Shown: positions 46,018 to 54,408 of the stretch, piece after piece | Position numbering within the stretch: the first letter of the stretch is position 1 | Layout: each line of letters begins with the position of its first letter | Position numbers and translations under genes: made by a program | Source: an uncultured Ruminococcus sp. | GTDB lineage: Bacteria > Bacillota > Clostridia > Lachnospirales > Lachnospiraceae | Length of the DNA stretch: 64,000 nt | NCBI GenBank assembly: GCA_946494335.1 | Contig: CAMMBV010000004.1 | Coordinates: forward strand, 35,010 to 99,009 | Direction of reading: 5' to 3' | The notes under the pieces: model-generated | Told to the model about the DNA's origin: nothing | The model's input: the letters and a program-made list of their open reading frames with translations, nothing else | Databases searched by the model: none

Positions 46018-46272
46018 ATGCTGGATTATGAAGCGCTGGTGGAAGAAGTCACCAGAAGAGTTCTTAATTATCTGCAACAGCAGCCGGCCTGGGAACCGGA
46101 AAAAAAGGTCCTTACAGAAAAGGATGTGGCAAAGGCCTGGCGTCAGAATGTAAGCGTAATCAGGCTGAAAAAGGGCCAGCTGATTACGGAGCTGGCAAAA
46201 GACTTTGCCAGAGCCCGGGGAATTTGCATCGAAAACTTCTCTGGAAAAGAAAGGCCGGGTGATCAGATCTGA
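46018..46272 (+). CDS. Small eut-cluster protein with EutT/EutQ-N-like motif, possible lumen-targeted
   Basis: 84 residues, family name uncertain. The N-terminal helix LDYEALVEEVTRRVLNYLQQQ is amphipathic, like the encapsulation tags of compartment cargo. The rest, VLTEKDVAKAWRQNVSVIRLKKGQLITELAKDFARARGICIE, resembles the short TE-x-x-V ... TPLARDYA-x-x-GI element that occurs at the N-terminus of some EutT and related proteins. No full cobalamin adenosyltransferase domain is attached. It has its own AAGGAGG site. Its stop overlaps the apparent CTG start of eutN. The function is unknown. Confidence 0.7.
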   Translation: MLDYEALVEEVTRRVLNYLQQQPAWEPEKKVLTEKDVAKAWRQNVSVIRLKKGQLITELAKDFARARGICIENFSGKERPGDQI

Positions 46273-46559
46273 TAATCGGTAAAGTAATAGGGAATGTCTG
46301 GGCCACCCGCAAAGAAGAACGGCTGGCGGGCTATAAACTGCTGGCCGTGCTTCCGCTGGCCGCTGACGGCAGCGTGACTGAGCGCTCTCCCATAGTGGCG
46401 GCGGATATGATCGGAGCGGGGATTGGGGAAACGGTGCTTTGCCTGTGCGGCAGCTCCGCCAGAATTGCGGCAGGCGGAGAAAGGATTCCCGTGGATGCGG
46501 CGGTGGCGGGCATCGTGGACGGATATGAGATTGAAAAGAGGGAGAATCACGGATGTTAG
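46269..46559 (+). CDS. eutN: Pentameric vertex protein EutN (CcmL/EutN family), CTG start
   Basis: Closes the corners of the shell. The frame reads LIIGKVIGNVWATRKEERLAGYKLLAVLPL and continues to DAAVAGIVDGYEIEKRENHGC, a complete EutN. The ORF track shows only the part from a GTG at 46347, which would remove the first strand. An in-frame stop at 46260-46262 leaves no ATG, GTG or TTG between it and 46347. The likely start is the CTG at 46269, which overlaps the upstream stop as CTGA, or less likely ATA at 46272. It may be a rare start codon or a point change of the common ATGA. It overlaps eutH by seven bases. Confidence 0.8.
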   Translation: MIIGKVIGNVWATRKEERLAGYKLLAVLPLAADGSVTERSPIVAADMIGAGIGETVLCLCGSSARIAAGGERIPVDAAVAGIVDGYEIEKRENHGC

Positions 46560-47776
46560 ATGTGACAGTTTTTACGGACAGCGTAAGGGAATGGATCGAT
46601 CATCTGTCGATCAATTCCGTAATCATCTTTATTATGATGATTTTTATGCTGGTAGGCGCGGTGGATAAGATCAGGGGCAATAAGTACGGCTATGGCGAGC
46701 AGTTTGATGAAGGATTTCATGCTATGGGCTCCCTTGCCGTTGCCATGACGGGAGTGGTGGCTGCCGCTCCCGTTCTGGCAGTTATCCTGCGGCCGGTGCT
46801 GGTGCCGGTATTCCGGCTGGTGGGAGCGGATCCATCCATGTTTGCCGCCACGCTGCTGGCCTGCGACATGGGAGGATATTCTCTGGCCATGCAGCTTTCC
46901 GGCAGCGAAACCCTTGGAAATTTTGCGGGACTGATTCTGGGAACCATGATGGGAGCCACCCTGGTCTTTACCATTCCGGTGGCGCTGTCCATCATCTCAC
47001 CAGAAGACCGTCCCTATCTGGGAGCAGGCGTTCTGGCAGGTCTTATAACCGTTCCCTTAGGATGCATTGCAGGGGGACTGATGATGAATTTCACACCCTA
47101 TAAAATCAGTCTGCCGGCCATTTTAATCAATCTGATTCCGGTCATGGTTATCGCGGGTCTGATTGTGGCCGGACTGTGGATCTCTCCAGGAAAGATGATC
47201 CGGGGATTCAATAAATTCGGCACGGCGGTAACCATTATCATTACCATATTTACAGCTATTGCCGTATTTCAGTATCAGACAGGGATTCATTTTCCCCTGT
47301 TTGAGCTGATGGTGACTCCTGACGAACAGGGAGTGATTCCTCTGGAATCGGGCCTTCTGATCTGCGGACAGATTGCCATTGTGCTGCTGGGAGCTTTTCC
47401 CATGGTAAAATGGATCACCAATACATTTGGAAAACCTCTGCAGAAGGTGGGAAAAGTTCTGGGAATGGATGAGGTGGGTTCCACGGGTCTGGTGGCGTCT
47501 CTGGCCAACAATATTGCCATGTTTAATATTATGGGAAGGATGAATCCCAAGGGAAAGCTTTTGAATGTGGCCTTCGCTGTGGGGGCAGCCTTTGTTTTCG
47601 GAGATCATCTGGGCTTTACCGCCGGTGTGAATCATGACATGATTTTTCCGGTTATCGTTGGAAAACTGACAGCCGGGATTACCGCGCTGATTCTGGCCAG
47701 CGCGCTGTCGCCCATGCTGCTTTCCAAAGTGGAGAGTGTGATGGAACAGGAGAGGGAAAGGAAGGATGCAAAATGA
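46553..47776 (+). CDS. eutH: Ethanolamine transporter EutH
   Basis: Integral membrane permease that imports ethanolamine. 407 residues with about ten hydrophobic segments, opening INSVIIFIMMIFMLVGAVDKIRGNKYGYGEQFDEGFHAMGSLA. Conserved parts include LLACDMGGYSLAMQL, LGTMMGATLVFTIPVAL and MFNIMGRMNPKGKLLNVAFAVGAAFVFGDHLGFTAG. Starts inside eutN and its stop overlaps the eutQ start (ATGA), so all are translated together. Confidence 0.96.
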   Translation: MLDVTVFTDSVREWIDHLSINSVIIFIMMIFMLVGAVDKIRGNKYGYGEQFDEGFHAMGSLAVAMTGVVAAAPVLAVILRPVLVPVFRLVGADPSMFAATLLACDMGGYSLAMQLSGSETLGNFAGLILGTMMGATLVFTIPVALSIISPEDRPYLGAGVLAGLITVPLGCIAGGLMMNFTPYKISLPAILINLIPVMVIAGLIVAGLWISPGKMIRGFNKFGTAVTIIITIFTAIAVFQYQTGIHFPLFELMVTPDEQGVIPLESGLLICGQIAIVLLGAFPMVKWITNTFGKPLQKVGKVLGMDEVGSTGLVASLANNIAMFNIMGRMNPKGKLLNVAFAVGAAFVFGDHLGFTAGVNHDMIFPVIVGKLTAGITALILASALSPMLLSKVESVMEQERERKDAK

Positions 47777-48192
47777 ATTTCAGCGAGAATTTTATTCGTG
47801 AGATCGTGGAAAAAATTGTAAATGGCACAGATTCTTTCGTAAAAGAAAAAGATAAAAGCGGTGTTTTGGCTGTAAAGACCGGTACGGTTGTCTGTGAACC
47901 CTTTCAGCAGCCGGGTGTGGCGTTAAAGGATATCGTTACCCTTGACGAGGCGCCCCGGATTGGAGCCGGAGTTATGGAACTTAAGGAAACAGACTTTTCG
48001 TGGACCCTTGATTACGATGAATTTGATATGGTGATAGAGGGAGAGCTGGAAATTGTGGTGGAGGATCGGGTAATCCGGGGGAGCAAAGGCGACATCCTTT
48101 ACATCCCCCGGGGAAGCCGCATCCACTTCAGGACGTCTTCCTATGCCAGATTTGCATACTTTGTCTATCCTGCCAACTGGCAGAAAAATTAG
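47773..48192 (+). CDS. eutQ: EutQ cupin protein
   Basis: 139 residues ending in a cupin barrel (VMELKETDFSWTLDYDEFDMVIEGELEIVVEDRVIRGSKGDILYIPRGSRIHFRTS). EutQ proteins have been linked to acetate kinase activity and compartment function. The N-terminal domain found in longer EutQ proteins is absent here; only a 60-residue helix and strand precede the cupin. It is the last eut gene. Its stop overlaps the convergent dinB stop by four bases. Confidence 0.9.
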   Translation: MNFSENFIREIVEKIVNGTDSFVKEKDKSGVLAVKTGTVVCEPFQQPGVALKDIVTLDEAPRIGAGVMELKETDFSWTLDYDEFDMVIEGELEIVVEDRVIRGSKGDILYIPRGSRIHFRTSSYARFAYFVYPANWQKN

Positions 48193-49433
48193 GGCCTGCG
48201 GGGAGATTTCAGGAAACTGCCCCGCTGCACCGCGTCCTTTCCGTAGCGTTTTCGGATGGAATCCAAAGCTTCTTCCAGTTTGCGCTGCTTTCCGGTATCT
48301 GCAGGAGTCGACAGCGAATCCTGTGTCTGGGCAGGCAGGGTCTGCTGATAATCAAAAATCGACATCTGAACGGGCGTGTCGTCCGGTACCAGCTTGGAGG
48401 TGCGGATTCCCAGGAGGCGAATGGGAGTCTGATTCCAGAGCTCGTCAAAGAGGATGCAGGCAAAGCGGTAAAGGGTGTCTGTTGTGTTGGCGGGGGAAGG
48501 CAGGCTCATCTGATGGGAACTGGTGTCAAAGGTATGATATTTGATCTCGACGCAGATACTTTCCGCCATCATTTTCGCTTCCCGCAGCCGTCCGGATACA
48601 CTCTCTGACAGGGAGAGAAGGATCTTCAGGGCTTCTGCCCGGGTCAGGACGTCCCGGGCCAGGGTGGTGGAGTTTCCGATGCCCTTTGCTTTCTCAGGAT
48701 GAAACTGGAAGGGCCTTAAGTCTATGCCGTTGGCAAATTCCCACATCTGACGGCCGTGGCTTTTAAAATGACTGACCAGAAATTCCGGGTCAGCTGCTGC
48801 CAGATCTCCTATGGTATGAATTCCCAGCTGGTGCAGCCGTGCGGCGCTGGATTTTCCCACGGTATAGAGCTCTCCTGCAGGGAGCGGCCACATCTTTTGA
48901 GGGATTTCTTCCATATAAAGAGTGTGAATCCGGTCAGGTTTTTGAAAATCACTGGCCATTTTGGCCAGCAGCTTGTTGGGAGCGATTCCGATGTTTACGG
49001 TAAATCCAAGTTCACGGAAAATATGATCTTTTATGATTTGAGCCGCCGCTTCGGCGGAAGAATATCGGTGAGCGATGGGGGTATAGTAGAGGAAACACTC
49101 GTCCACCGACAGCTGTTCCAGGTCTGAAGTATAAGTGCGCAGCAAATCCATCAGGCGGCGGCTGTACTGGCGGTACAGTTCATGATCCGGCGGCGCCATC
49201 ACAAGGGAGGGACACTTTTTCAGGGCGGAGGCCACCGGCTCTCCTGTGACAATGCCGAAGGCTTTGGCCGGTGTGGATTTGGCCAGCACGACTCCGCGGC
49301 GCTTTTTTTCGTCGCCTCCGATGACAGAGGGCAAAGTCCGAAGATCAGGTCCTGTTTCGTTTTTCAGATTTTCCACAGAGGTCCAGCTAAGGTAAGCGGA
49401 ATTTACATCGATGTGAAAAATTATTTCCGACAT
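48189..49433 (-). CDS. dinB: DNA polymerase IV (Y-family)
   Basis: Low-fidelity polymerase for damage bypass. 414 residues. The palm has FHIDVNSAYLSWTSVE (first catalytic Asp), LDLLRTYTSDLEQLSVDECFLYYTP (SxDE motif) and the fingers RRGVVLAKSTPAKAFGIVTGEP. The helix-hairpin-helix region QLGIHTIGDLAAADPEFLVSHF and the little-finger domain follow. The C-terminus has extra residues (SIFDYQQTLPAQTQDS), including a QxSIFD-type beta-clamp-binding motif MSIFDY. It is convergent with eutQ. Confidence 0.94.
   Translation of the reverse strand: MSEIIFHIDVNSAYLSWTSVENLKNETGPDLRTLPSVIGGDEKKRRGVVLAKSTPAKAFGIVTGEPVASALKKCPSLVMAPPDHELYRQYSRRLMDLLRTYTSDLEQLSVDECFLYYTPIAHRYSSAEAAAQIIKDHIFRELGFTVNIGIAPNKLLAKMASDFQKPDRIHTLYMEEIPQKMWPLPAGELYTVGKSSAARLHQLGIHTIGDLAAADPEFLVSHFKSHGRQMWEFANGIDLRPFQFHPEKAKGIGNSTTLARDVLTRAEALKILLSLSESVSGRLREAKMMAESICVEIKYHTFDTSSHQMSLPSPANTTDTLYRFACILFDELWNQTPIRLLGIRTSKLVPDDTPVQMSIFDYQQTLPAQTQDSLSTPADTGKQRKLEEALDSIRKRYGKDAVQRGSFLKSPRRP
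48198..48225 (+). terminator. Weak hairpin after eutQ inside the dinB 3' end
   Basis: GCGGGG (48198-48203) / CCCCGC (48220-48225) with an inner TTTC/GAAA. No T run, so it is only a possible stop for the eut transcript, which has no other terminator. Confidence 0.3.
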
Positions 49434-49515
49434 ATAATTTCATCCTCCCGTCTTTTATGGTATTATAGCAGGGAAACAGATAAAAGAAAAGCGTTTGGAC
49501 ACAGGAGGACATGGA

Positions 49516-50205
49516 ATGAATACAACAGAGGAGCAAAAGGAACTGGAGTGGCTTTTGATGGAAAATCCGGAGGGACTTTCGGAGCATGCCAGACAATTCT
49601 CTGATTTGATGATGATATACCGCTGTGCCATCCGGGAGGTCAGAACAAAGCTGGAAGTTTTAAATGATGAATTTTCAGTGCGGCACAGAAGAAATCCCAT
49701 TGTATCCATTAAGACCAGAGTAAAAAAACCGCTGAGCATTGCCCGAAAAATGAAGCAGAAGCATATTGAACCCTCCACAGAAGCCATGATGGAGCACATG
49801 CATGATATTGCCGGCGTGAGGGTCACCTGCGCTTTTATTGATGATATTTACCATATCGCACAGCTTCTGGCACAGCAGGACGATATACGGGTGCACCGGA
49901 TCAAAGATTATATCCAGATGCCGAAACCCAACGGATACCGCAGCTATCATATGATAGTGGAAATACCCGTGTTCTTTTCCGAGAGAAAAGAATATGTGAA
50001 AGTGGAAGTACAGATCCGCACCATGGCAATGGATTTCTGGGCCAGCCTGGAACATCAGATTCGTTATAAAAAGCAGATCGAGGACAGGGAAGAACTGCAG
50101 ACGATCAGTCAGGAGCTTTTGGAATGTGCGGAAATTATTGCCCAGACGGATGTGAGGATGCAGAACATCAAGGAAATGATTGGAGAATTCTGCGAAACGG
50201 ATTAA
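49516..50205 (+). CDS. Small alarmone synthetase, RelA/SpoT domain (YjbM/YwaC type)
   Basis: Single-domain (p)ppGpp synthetase, 229 residues. Synthetase motifs are seen: PSTEAMMEHMHDIAGVRVTCAFIDDIY (RxxD-like), YIQMPKPNGYRSYHMIVEIPVF (G-loop), KVEVQIRTMAMDFWASLEHQIRYK. No hydrolase, TGS or ACT domains, so it only makes alarmones, probably under stress control. The ATG at 49516, seven bases after AGGAGG, is preferred over the ORF-track TTG (49495). It is divergent from dinB with an 80-base gap. Confidence 0.92.
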   Translation: MNTTEEQKELEWLLMENPEGLSEHARQFSDLMMIYRCAIREVRTKLEVLNDEFSVRHRRNPIVSIKTRVKKPLSIARKMKQKHIEPSTEAMMEHMHDIAGVRVTCAFIDDIYHIAQLLAQQDDIRVHRIKDYIQMPKPNGYRSYHMIVEIPVFFSERKEYVKVEVQIRTMAMDFWASLEHQIRYKKQIEDREELQTISQELLECAEIIAQTDVRMQNIKEMIGEFCETD

Positions 50206-50265
50206 TGTTTCACGCCGGATACATACAACTGCATATACTATACAAAGAAACTGACAGGAGTTTTT

Positions 50266-50637
50266 ATGTTTTTTGAAAAAAATATTCCGCTTTTTCTGGC
50301 CCAGTCATCGGGGATCACCACATGGGATCAGGAACAGATGCAGGAGAGGGAAGCGCGGCTGATGAAATCCTTTTATCCCCGGACTGCGGCGCAGGTTCAA
50401 AGCCTGGTGGAGCGGGAATGTGACCGGATGGAATATGACGGCAGCATGATGTATGACGAATATCCCGATAAGTTTATGATGGAACACATATGCAGGAAAA
50501 TTGAAGAGGAAATGGAAAACAGTGAAATAAACGCTCAGGAAAAAAGAAGGCCGGAATTATCAGATCTGATCCGTGTGCTGTTTTTCAATGAAATGTACCG
50601 GAGACGGTGCCGCCGCAGAAGATGCAGGTATTTTTAA
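50266..50637 (+). CDS. Conserved hypothetical protein with Arg/Cys-rich tail
   Basis: 123 residues, no recognised domain. The N-terminal half is acidic and methionine-rich (SGITTWDQEQMQEREARLMKSFYP, CDRMEYDGSMMYDEYPDKF). The end is very basic, with MYRRRCRRRRCRYF. The tail could bind nucleic acid or a metal, but this is not shown. It has a good AGGAG site and follows the alarmone synthetase by 60 bases, so co-transcription is possible. Confidence 0.65.
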   Translation: MFFEKNIPLFLAQSSGITTWDQEQMQEREARLMKSFYPRTAAQVQSLVERECDRMEYDGSMMYDEYPDKFMMEHICRKIEEEMENSEINAQEKRRPELSDLIRVLFFNEMYRRRCRRRRCRYF

Positions 50638-50644
50638 AATGTGG

Positions 50645-50673
50645 TTGAGGTTTTTAAGGAAAAATATTACAAT
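50645..50673 (+). promoter_or_regulatory. Promoter for the methyltransferase gene
   Basis: TTGAGG (50645-50650), 17 bases, TACAAT (50668-50673). A GCGTCAG / CTGGCGC hairpin (50699-50718) with six-base loop and ATTATTTT follows in the leader, a possible weak attenuator. Confidence 0.55.
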
Positions 50674-50744
50674 AATAAGATGACAAGAGGTCACTCTGGC
50701 GTCAGTGTATGCTGGCGCTGATTATTTTGCGGGAGTAAACAAGA

Positions 50745-51929
50745 ATGGATAAACTGAGGGAAGTATTGAACCTGTATATGACTGACGGGCTGCAGCAGAT
50801 TATTATCAGTAAGGCCCGGAAGGATAAAAACATAACGAAAGTAAAGATTCGTCCGGTACTGTTAAAGGGGGAACTGTATTCTCAGGCGTCCGCCACGATG
50901 GGGACCAGGGAACTTCATAAAAATTATAAAAAAGAAGAAATGACAGAAGAAATCCTGGGGCTGATGGAGCAGCAGTTTGGCCAGCTGCAGCTCTTTTCCC
51001 GGGAGATGGATGCGACAGCGCTGGTGAGCAAAAAAGGAAAAATGACGGTCAAATGCAAAAAGCACCGGGCTGGGATCGCAGATCCGGTAAGTCTGGAGCA
51101 TAACCGCGCCAAGAAATATATTCTTGAGGAAGGCAGGCCGGTGGATTTCCTGATTGATCTGGGCGTAATGAAAAAGGATGGCCAGATTGTCCAGGCCAAA
51201 TATGATAAATTTCGACAGATCAACCGGTTTCTGGAATTTATCGAAGATATTCTTCCCGGACTTGATAAAGGCAGGGAGATTACTATTGTGGATTTTGGCT
51301 GCGGGAAATCATATCTGACCTTCGCCATGTATTACTATCTTCATGAACTTAAGAGTTATGACGTGCGTATTATAGGACTGGATTTAAAAGAAGATGTGAT
51401 CCGGCACTGCAGCCAGCTGAGCAGCCGGTATGGTTACGAAAAGCTGGAGTTTTATGTGGGAGATATCGCCGGCTTTGAAAGAAAAGAACCGGTGGACATG
51501 GTGGTGACGCTTCACGCCTGTGATACGGCTACAGATTTTGCGCTGGCGAAGGCTGTAAGCTGGTCGGCCGGCGTGATCCTTTCCGTCCCCTGCTGCCAGC
51601 ATGAGTTAAACGGACAGATCTCAAATGATATACTTAAGCCGGTGTTCTCCTACGGCATCCTGAAGGAGCGGATGGCGGCCCTTGTCACGGACGGGCTTCG
51701 GGCGCAGCTGCTGGAAAACTGCGGATATGAGACGCAGATACTGGAATTTATTGATATGGAGCATACACCGAAAAATCTGCTGATCCGTGCGGTGAAAACA
51801 GGGAAGCGAAAAGAAGAGGACGGCAGTCTGGGGCAGTGTATGGAGTTCCTTCATGTGACCCCGACGCTTAAGCGGCTGCTGGAAGAACAGAAAAACCGGG
51901 AGGATACGGATGAAGAAAAGTTTGATTAA
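50745..51929 (+). CDS. SAM-dependent methyltransferase (Methyltransf_32-like)
   Basis: 394 residues. The Rossmann SAM-binding start is IVDFGCGKSYLTFAMYYYL near residue 180, followed by IIGLDLKEDVIRHCSQL, VTLHACDTATDFALAKAV and SVPCCQHELN. This matches the Methyltransf_32 family, which also includes eukaryotic METTL25/RRNAD1-like proteins; an RNA or protein substrate is possible but not established. The N-terminal 150 residues are a separate, mixed domain. The last codons overlap the next gene by 20 bases. Confidence 0.8.
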   Translation: MDKLREVLNLYMTDGLQQIIISKARKDKNITKVKIRPVLLKGELYSQASATMGTRELHKNYKKEEMTEEILGLMEQQFGQLQLFSREMDATALVSKKGKMTVKCKKHRAGIADPVSLEHNRAKKYILEEGRPVDFLIDLGVMKKDGQIVQAKYDKFRQINRFLEFIEDILPGLDKGREITIVDFGCGKSYLTFAMYYYLHELKSYDVRIIGLDLKEDVIRHCSQLSSRYGYEKLEFYVGDIAGFERKEPVDMVVTLHACDTATDFALAKAVSWSAGVILSVPCCQHELNGQISNDILKPVFSYGILKERMAALVTDGLRAQLLENCGYETQILEFIDMEHTPKNLLIRAVKTGKRKEEDGSLGQCMEFLHVTPTLKRLLEEQKNREDTDEEKFD

Positions 51930-54393
51930 AGGCCTGATTCTCGGCGTTATTTTTGTGTTTTCCATCATACTTTTTTCCAATATGCTGAATAAAGATCTGA
52001 CGGAAGAACTGAAGGAAATGGACGATCCCACACTGCCTGTTCTTTACATGGAGCTGTCGGGCTATCCGGTTAATCCCATGTATGGACATAAAACGCAGAT
52101 GGAGCCTGCGTATTTCAGGGAAAGCATCACGCCTGTTTCAACCAAGAAAGAGCTGACGGTGACGGCAGAGACTTTCGGCAATAAGATTGACGGCATTTCC
52201 TATCAGGTGATAAGCGCAGACGGAAGCAAGGTGGTGGAAGAGGCAAAGCTGAACAACCTGTCAGAAGAAGACGGCTATATAAAGGTGGATTTCACACTGG
52301 AAAACAGGATTTTGATGAATCAGGAATATATGCTCTGTTTTGCGGTGGACTGCGGCGGAGACGAGCCGGTATATTATTATACCAGGATCGTTCAGCGTGC
52401 AGGTCTTAATACCAGTCAGTATCTGGAATTTGTCCAGGATTTCTATGAAAGATGTATGAGCAAGGAGACGGCCTCAAGTCTGACCCGGTATATTGAGCCG
52501 GAGGATTATGTGACGAATACCAGTTATACCAGAATTGATATTCATTCCAGCTTTGACCAGATCACCTGGGGCGAGATGGCGCCCACGCTGATCAGAAGGG
52601 CGGTCCCCACCATAAAGGAGATCAACAGCACCACATGCAGCATCGTGCAGGATTATGAGATTACGGCTCAGGATACGGAAGAGAATACGGAGCATTACAA
52701 TGTGCGTGAATTTTACCGGATGCGGTATTCTCAGTCCAGGGTGATGCTACTGGATTTTGAAAGAGAAGCACAGCAGATTTTTGATGCGGATCTTCCGGTC
52801 CTGACCAGTCAGGGCATCAATCTGGGCGTGGCGGATCCGGAGTTTACCTATGCCACCAACAAAAACTCCGATATCGCAGCTTTTGTTCAGGAAGGAGAGC
52901 TGTGGACCTACAACAGAAGCGCCAATAAGGCGGCTCGTATTTTCGGATTTCATGACAGTCTGGAGGAGGAGAATCCCGACCGGCGCAATGATCATCTGGA
53001 TTACGATATTAAGATCATTCGCGTGGGTGAAACGGGAGACGTGGATTTTGCGGTCTATGGCTACATGAACTGCGGTGATCATGAGGGATACAGCGGGGTG
53101 GCGGTTTATCATTACAGTGCGGAGCGGAATGTGGCCGAGGAAGAGGTTTTTGTTCCGTCTGCCAGATCCAGTGATTTCCTGAATGCGGATATGGAAAAAC
53201 TGATTTATGTCAGCCAGGACAATCAGCTGTATTTTATAATGGAAAATACCATGTACCATGTGAATATGGAGGAGAAAACCTGTGAGATTATCCTGGAGAA
53301 TATCGCACCGGGATGTATGGCGGTATCTGCATCCCGGTCTTATGTGGCCTGGATGAATGAAATGGACGAGTATGGTTCCACTGCCGTCACACAGATGAAT
53401 CTGGAAACGGGAGAGCAGACCAGCGTCAGCGCTGCCGGCGGAGAATATATCAAAGTTTTGGGCTATATCAATGATGATCTGATTTATGGTCTGGCCAGAG
53501 GGGAAGACATTGTGACGGATGCGTCCGGCAGCAGAACCTTTGCCATGTATACGGTTCGGATTCAGGATACAGCGGGAGAGATTGTCCGGGAATACAGTGA
53601 AGACGGCGTCTGGGTCAGCGGTGCGGTGGTTCAGGAAGGGCTGGTGGAACTGAAACGGGTTCAGTGGCAGAACGATGCTTACGCAGCCATAACCAGTGAA
53701 AATGTGATGAATAATCTGCAGCCTTCGGAAGAGACTGTAAGTATCCATCTGAGTGTGAATGGAAGAAAAGGTACCCAGGTGGCTCTGGATTTCAGCAAGA
53801 ATGCCCAGAGCCGGAAGCTTCTGGTAGTGAAAGCTGAGTATGTGGTTCCAAAGGAGAGTACCACTGTGGCGGTGGAAGTACCGGCAGCAGAACAGGATCT
53901 TTATTACATCTATGCCGGCGGGGAGCTGTTTGGCACCGGCAGCAGTGTAAATGAGGCGATTCTGACGGCCGATGAAGCCGCAGGCGTGGTCCTGAACGCC
54001 AGTCAGCAGTATGTCTGGGAGCGGGGAAACCGGCAGGATAAGAACCAGATATCACTGGAAGGAATACCGGATGCAGTTCTGGCAGGGACTCTGGATGAAG
54101 CAAAACTTTCCCAGTCTCTTGGAGGAAAGTATGAGGTATTGAATCTGACGGGATGTACACTGGAAAGCGTACTCTATCAGGTCAGCGAGAACAGGGCGGT
54201 GACGGCTCTTACTCCCACGGGCGAAAGCGTAGTGATTGTGGGATATGATTTGTATAATACAATACTTTATAATCCTGCCACCCAGGAGACATACTATTAC
54301 GGCATGAACGACAGCACAAATCTTTTTAACAGCGCCGGAAATGTATTTTACAGCTATATGGAGACATTTGAATCAAAGACAGCACAAGAATGA
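51910..54393 (+). CDS. Large membrane-anchored extracytoplasmic protein
   Basis: 827 residues. One N-terminal transmembrane helix (GLILGVIFVFSIILFSNML) anchors a long external region. The middle (about residues 280-560) looks like beta-propeller or WD-like repeats (YAVYGYMNCGDHEG-type, YFIMENTMYHVNMEEKTCEII, AVSASRSYVAWMNEMDEYGST). The C-terminal LTGCTLESVLYQVSENRAVTALTPTGESVVIVGYDLYNTILYNPATQ has the outline of a C39-like cysteine peptidase half, but the usual histidine is not obvious. No enzyme activity can be claimed. It starts within the methyltransferase gene. Confidence 0.7.
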   Translation: MKKSLIKGLILGVIFVFSIILFSNMLNKDLTEELKEMDDPTLPVLYMELSGYPVNPMYGHKTQMEPAYFRESITPVSTKKELTVTAETFGNKIDGISYQVISADGSKVVEEAKLNNLSEEDGYIKVDFTLENRILMNQEYMLCFAVDCGGDEPVYYYTRIVQRAGLNTSQYLEFVQDFYERCMSKETASSLTRYIEPEDYVTNTSYTRIDIHSSFDQITWGEMAPTLIRRAVPTIKEINSTTCSIVQDYEITAQDTEENTEHYNVREFYRMRYSQSRVMLLDFEREAQQIFDADLPVLTSQGINLGVADPEFTYATNKNSDIAAFVQEGELWTYNRSANKAARIFGFHDSLEEENPDRRNDHLDYDIKIIRVGETGDVDFAVYGYMNCGDHEGYSGVAVYHYSAERNVAEEEVFVPSARSSDFLNADMEKLIYVSQDNQLYFIMENTMYHVNMEEKTCEIILENIAPGCMAVSASRSYVAWMNEMDEYGSTAVTQMNLETGEQTSVSAAGGEYIKVLGYINDDLIYGLARGEDIVTDASGSRTFAMYTVRIQDTAGEIVREYSEDGVWVSGAVVQEGLVELKRVQWQNDAYAAITSENVMNNLQPSEETVSIHLSVNGRKGTQVALDFSKNAQSRKLLVVKAEYVVPKESTTVAVEVPAAEQDLYYIYAGGELFGTGSSVNEAILTADEAAGVVLNASQQYVWERGNRQDKNQISLEGIPDAVLAGTLDEAKLSQSLGGKYEVLNLTGCTLESVLYQVSENRAVTALTPTGESVVIVGYDLYNTILYNPATQETYYYGMNDSTNLFNSAGNVFYSYMETFESKTAQE

Positions 54394-54408
54394 AAGGAAG
54401 ATGGCGAA

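Noticed and set aside
52747-53748. 333-residue minus-strand ORF in the membrane-anchored protein gene
   Set aside because: Antisense shadow without start signals or domains.
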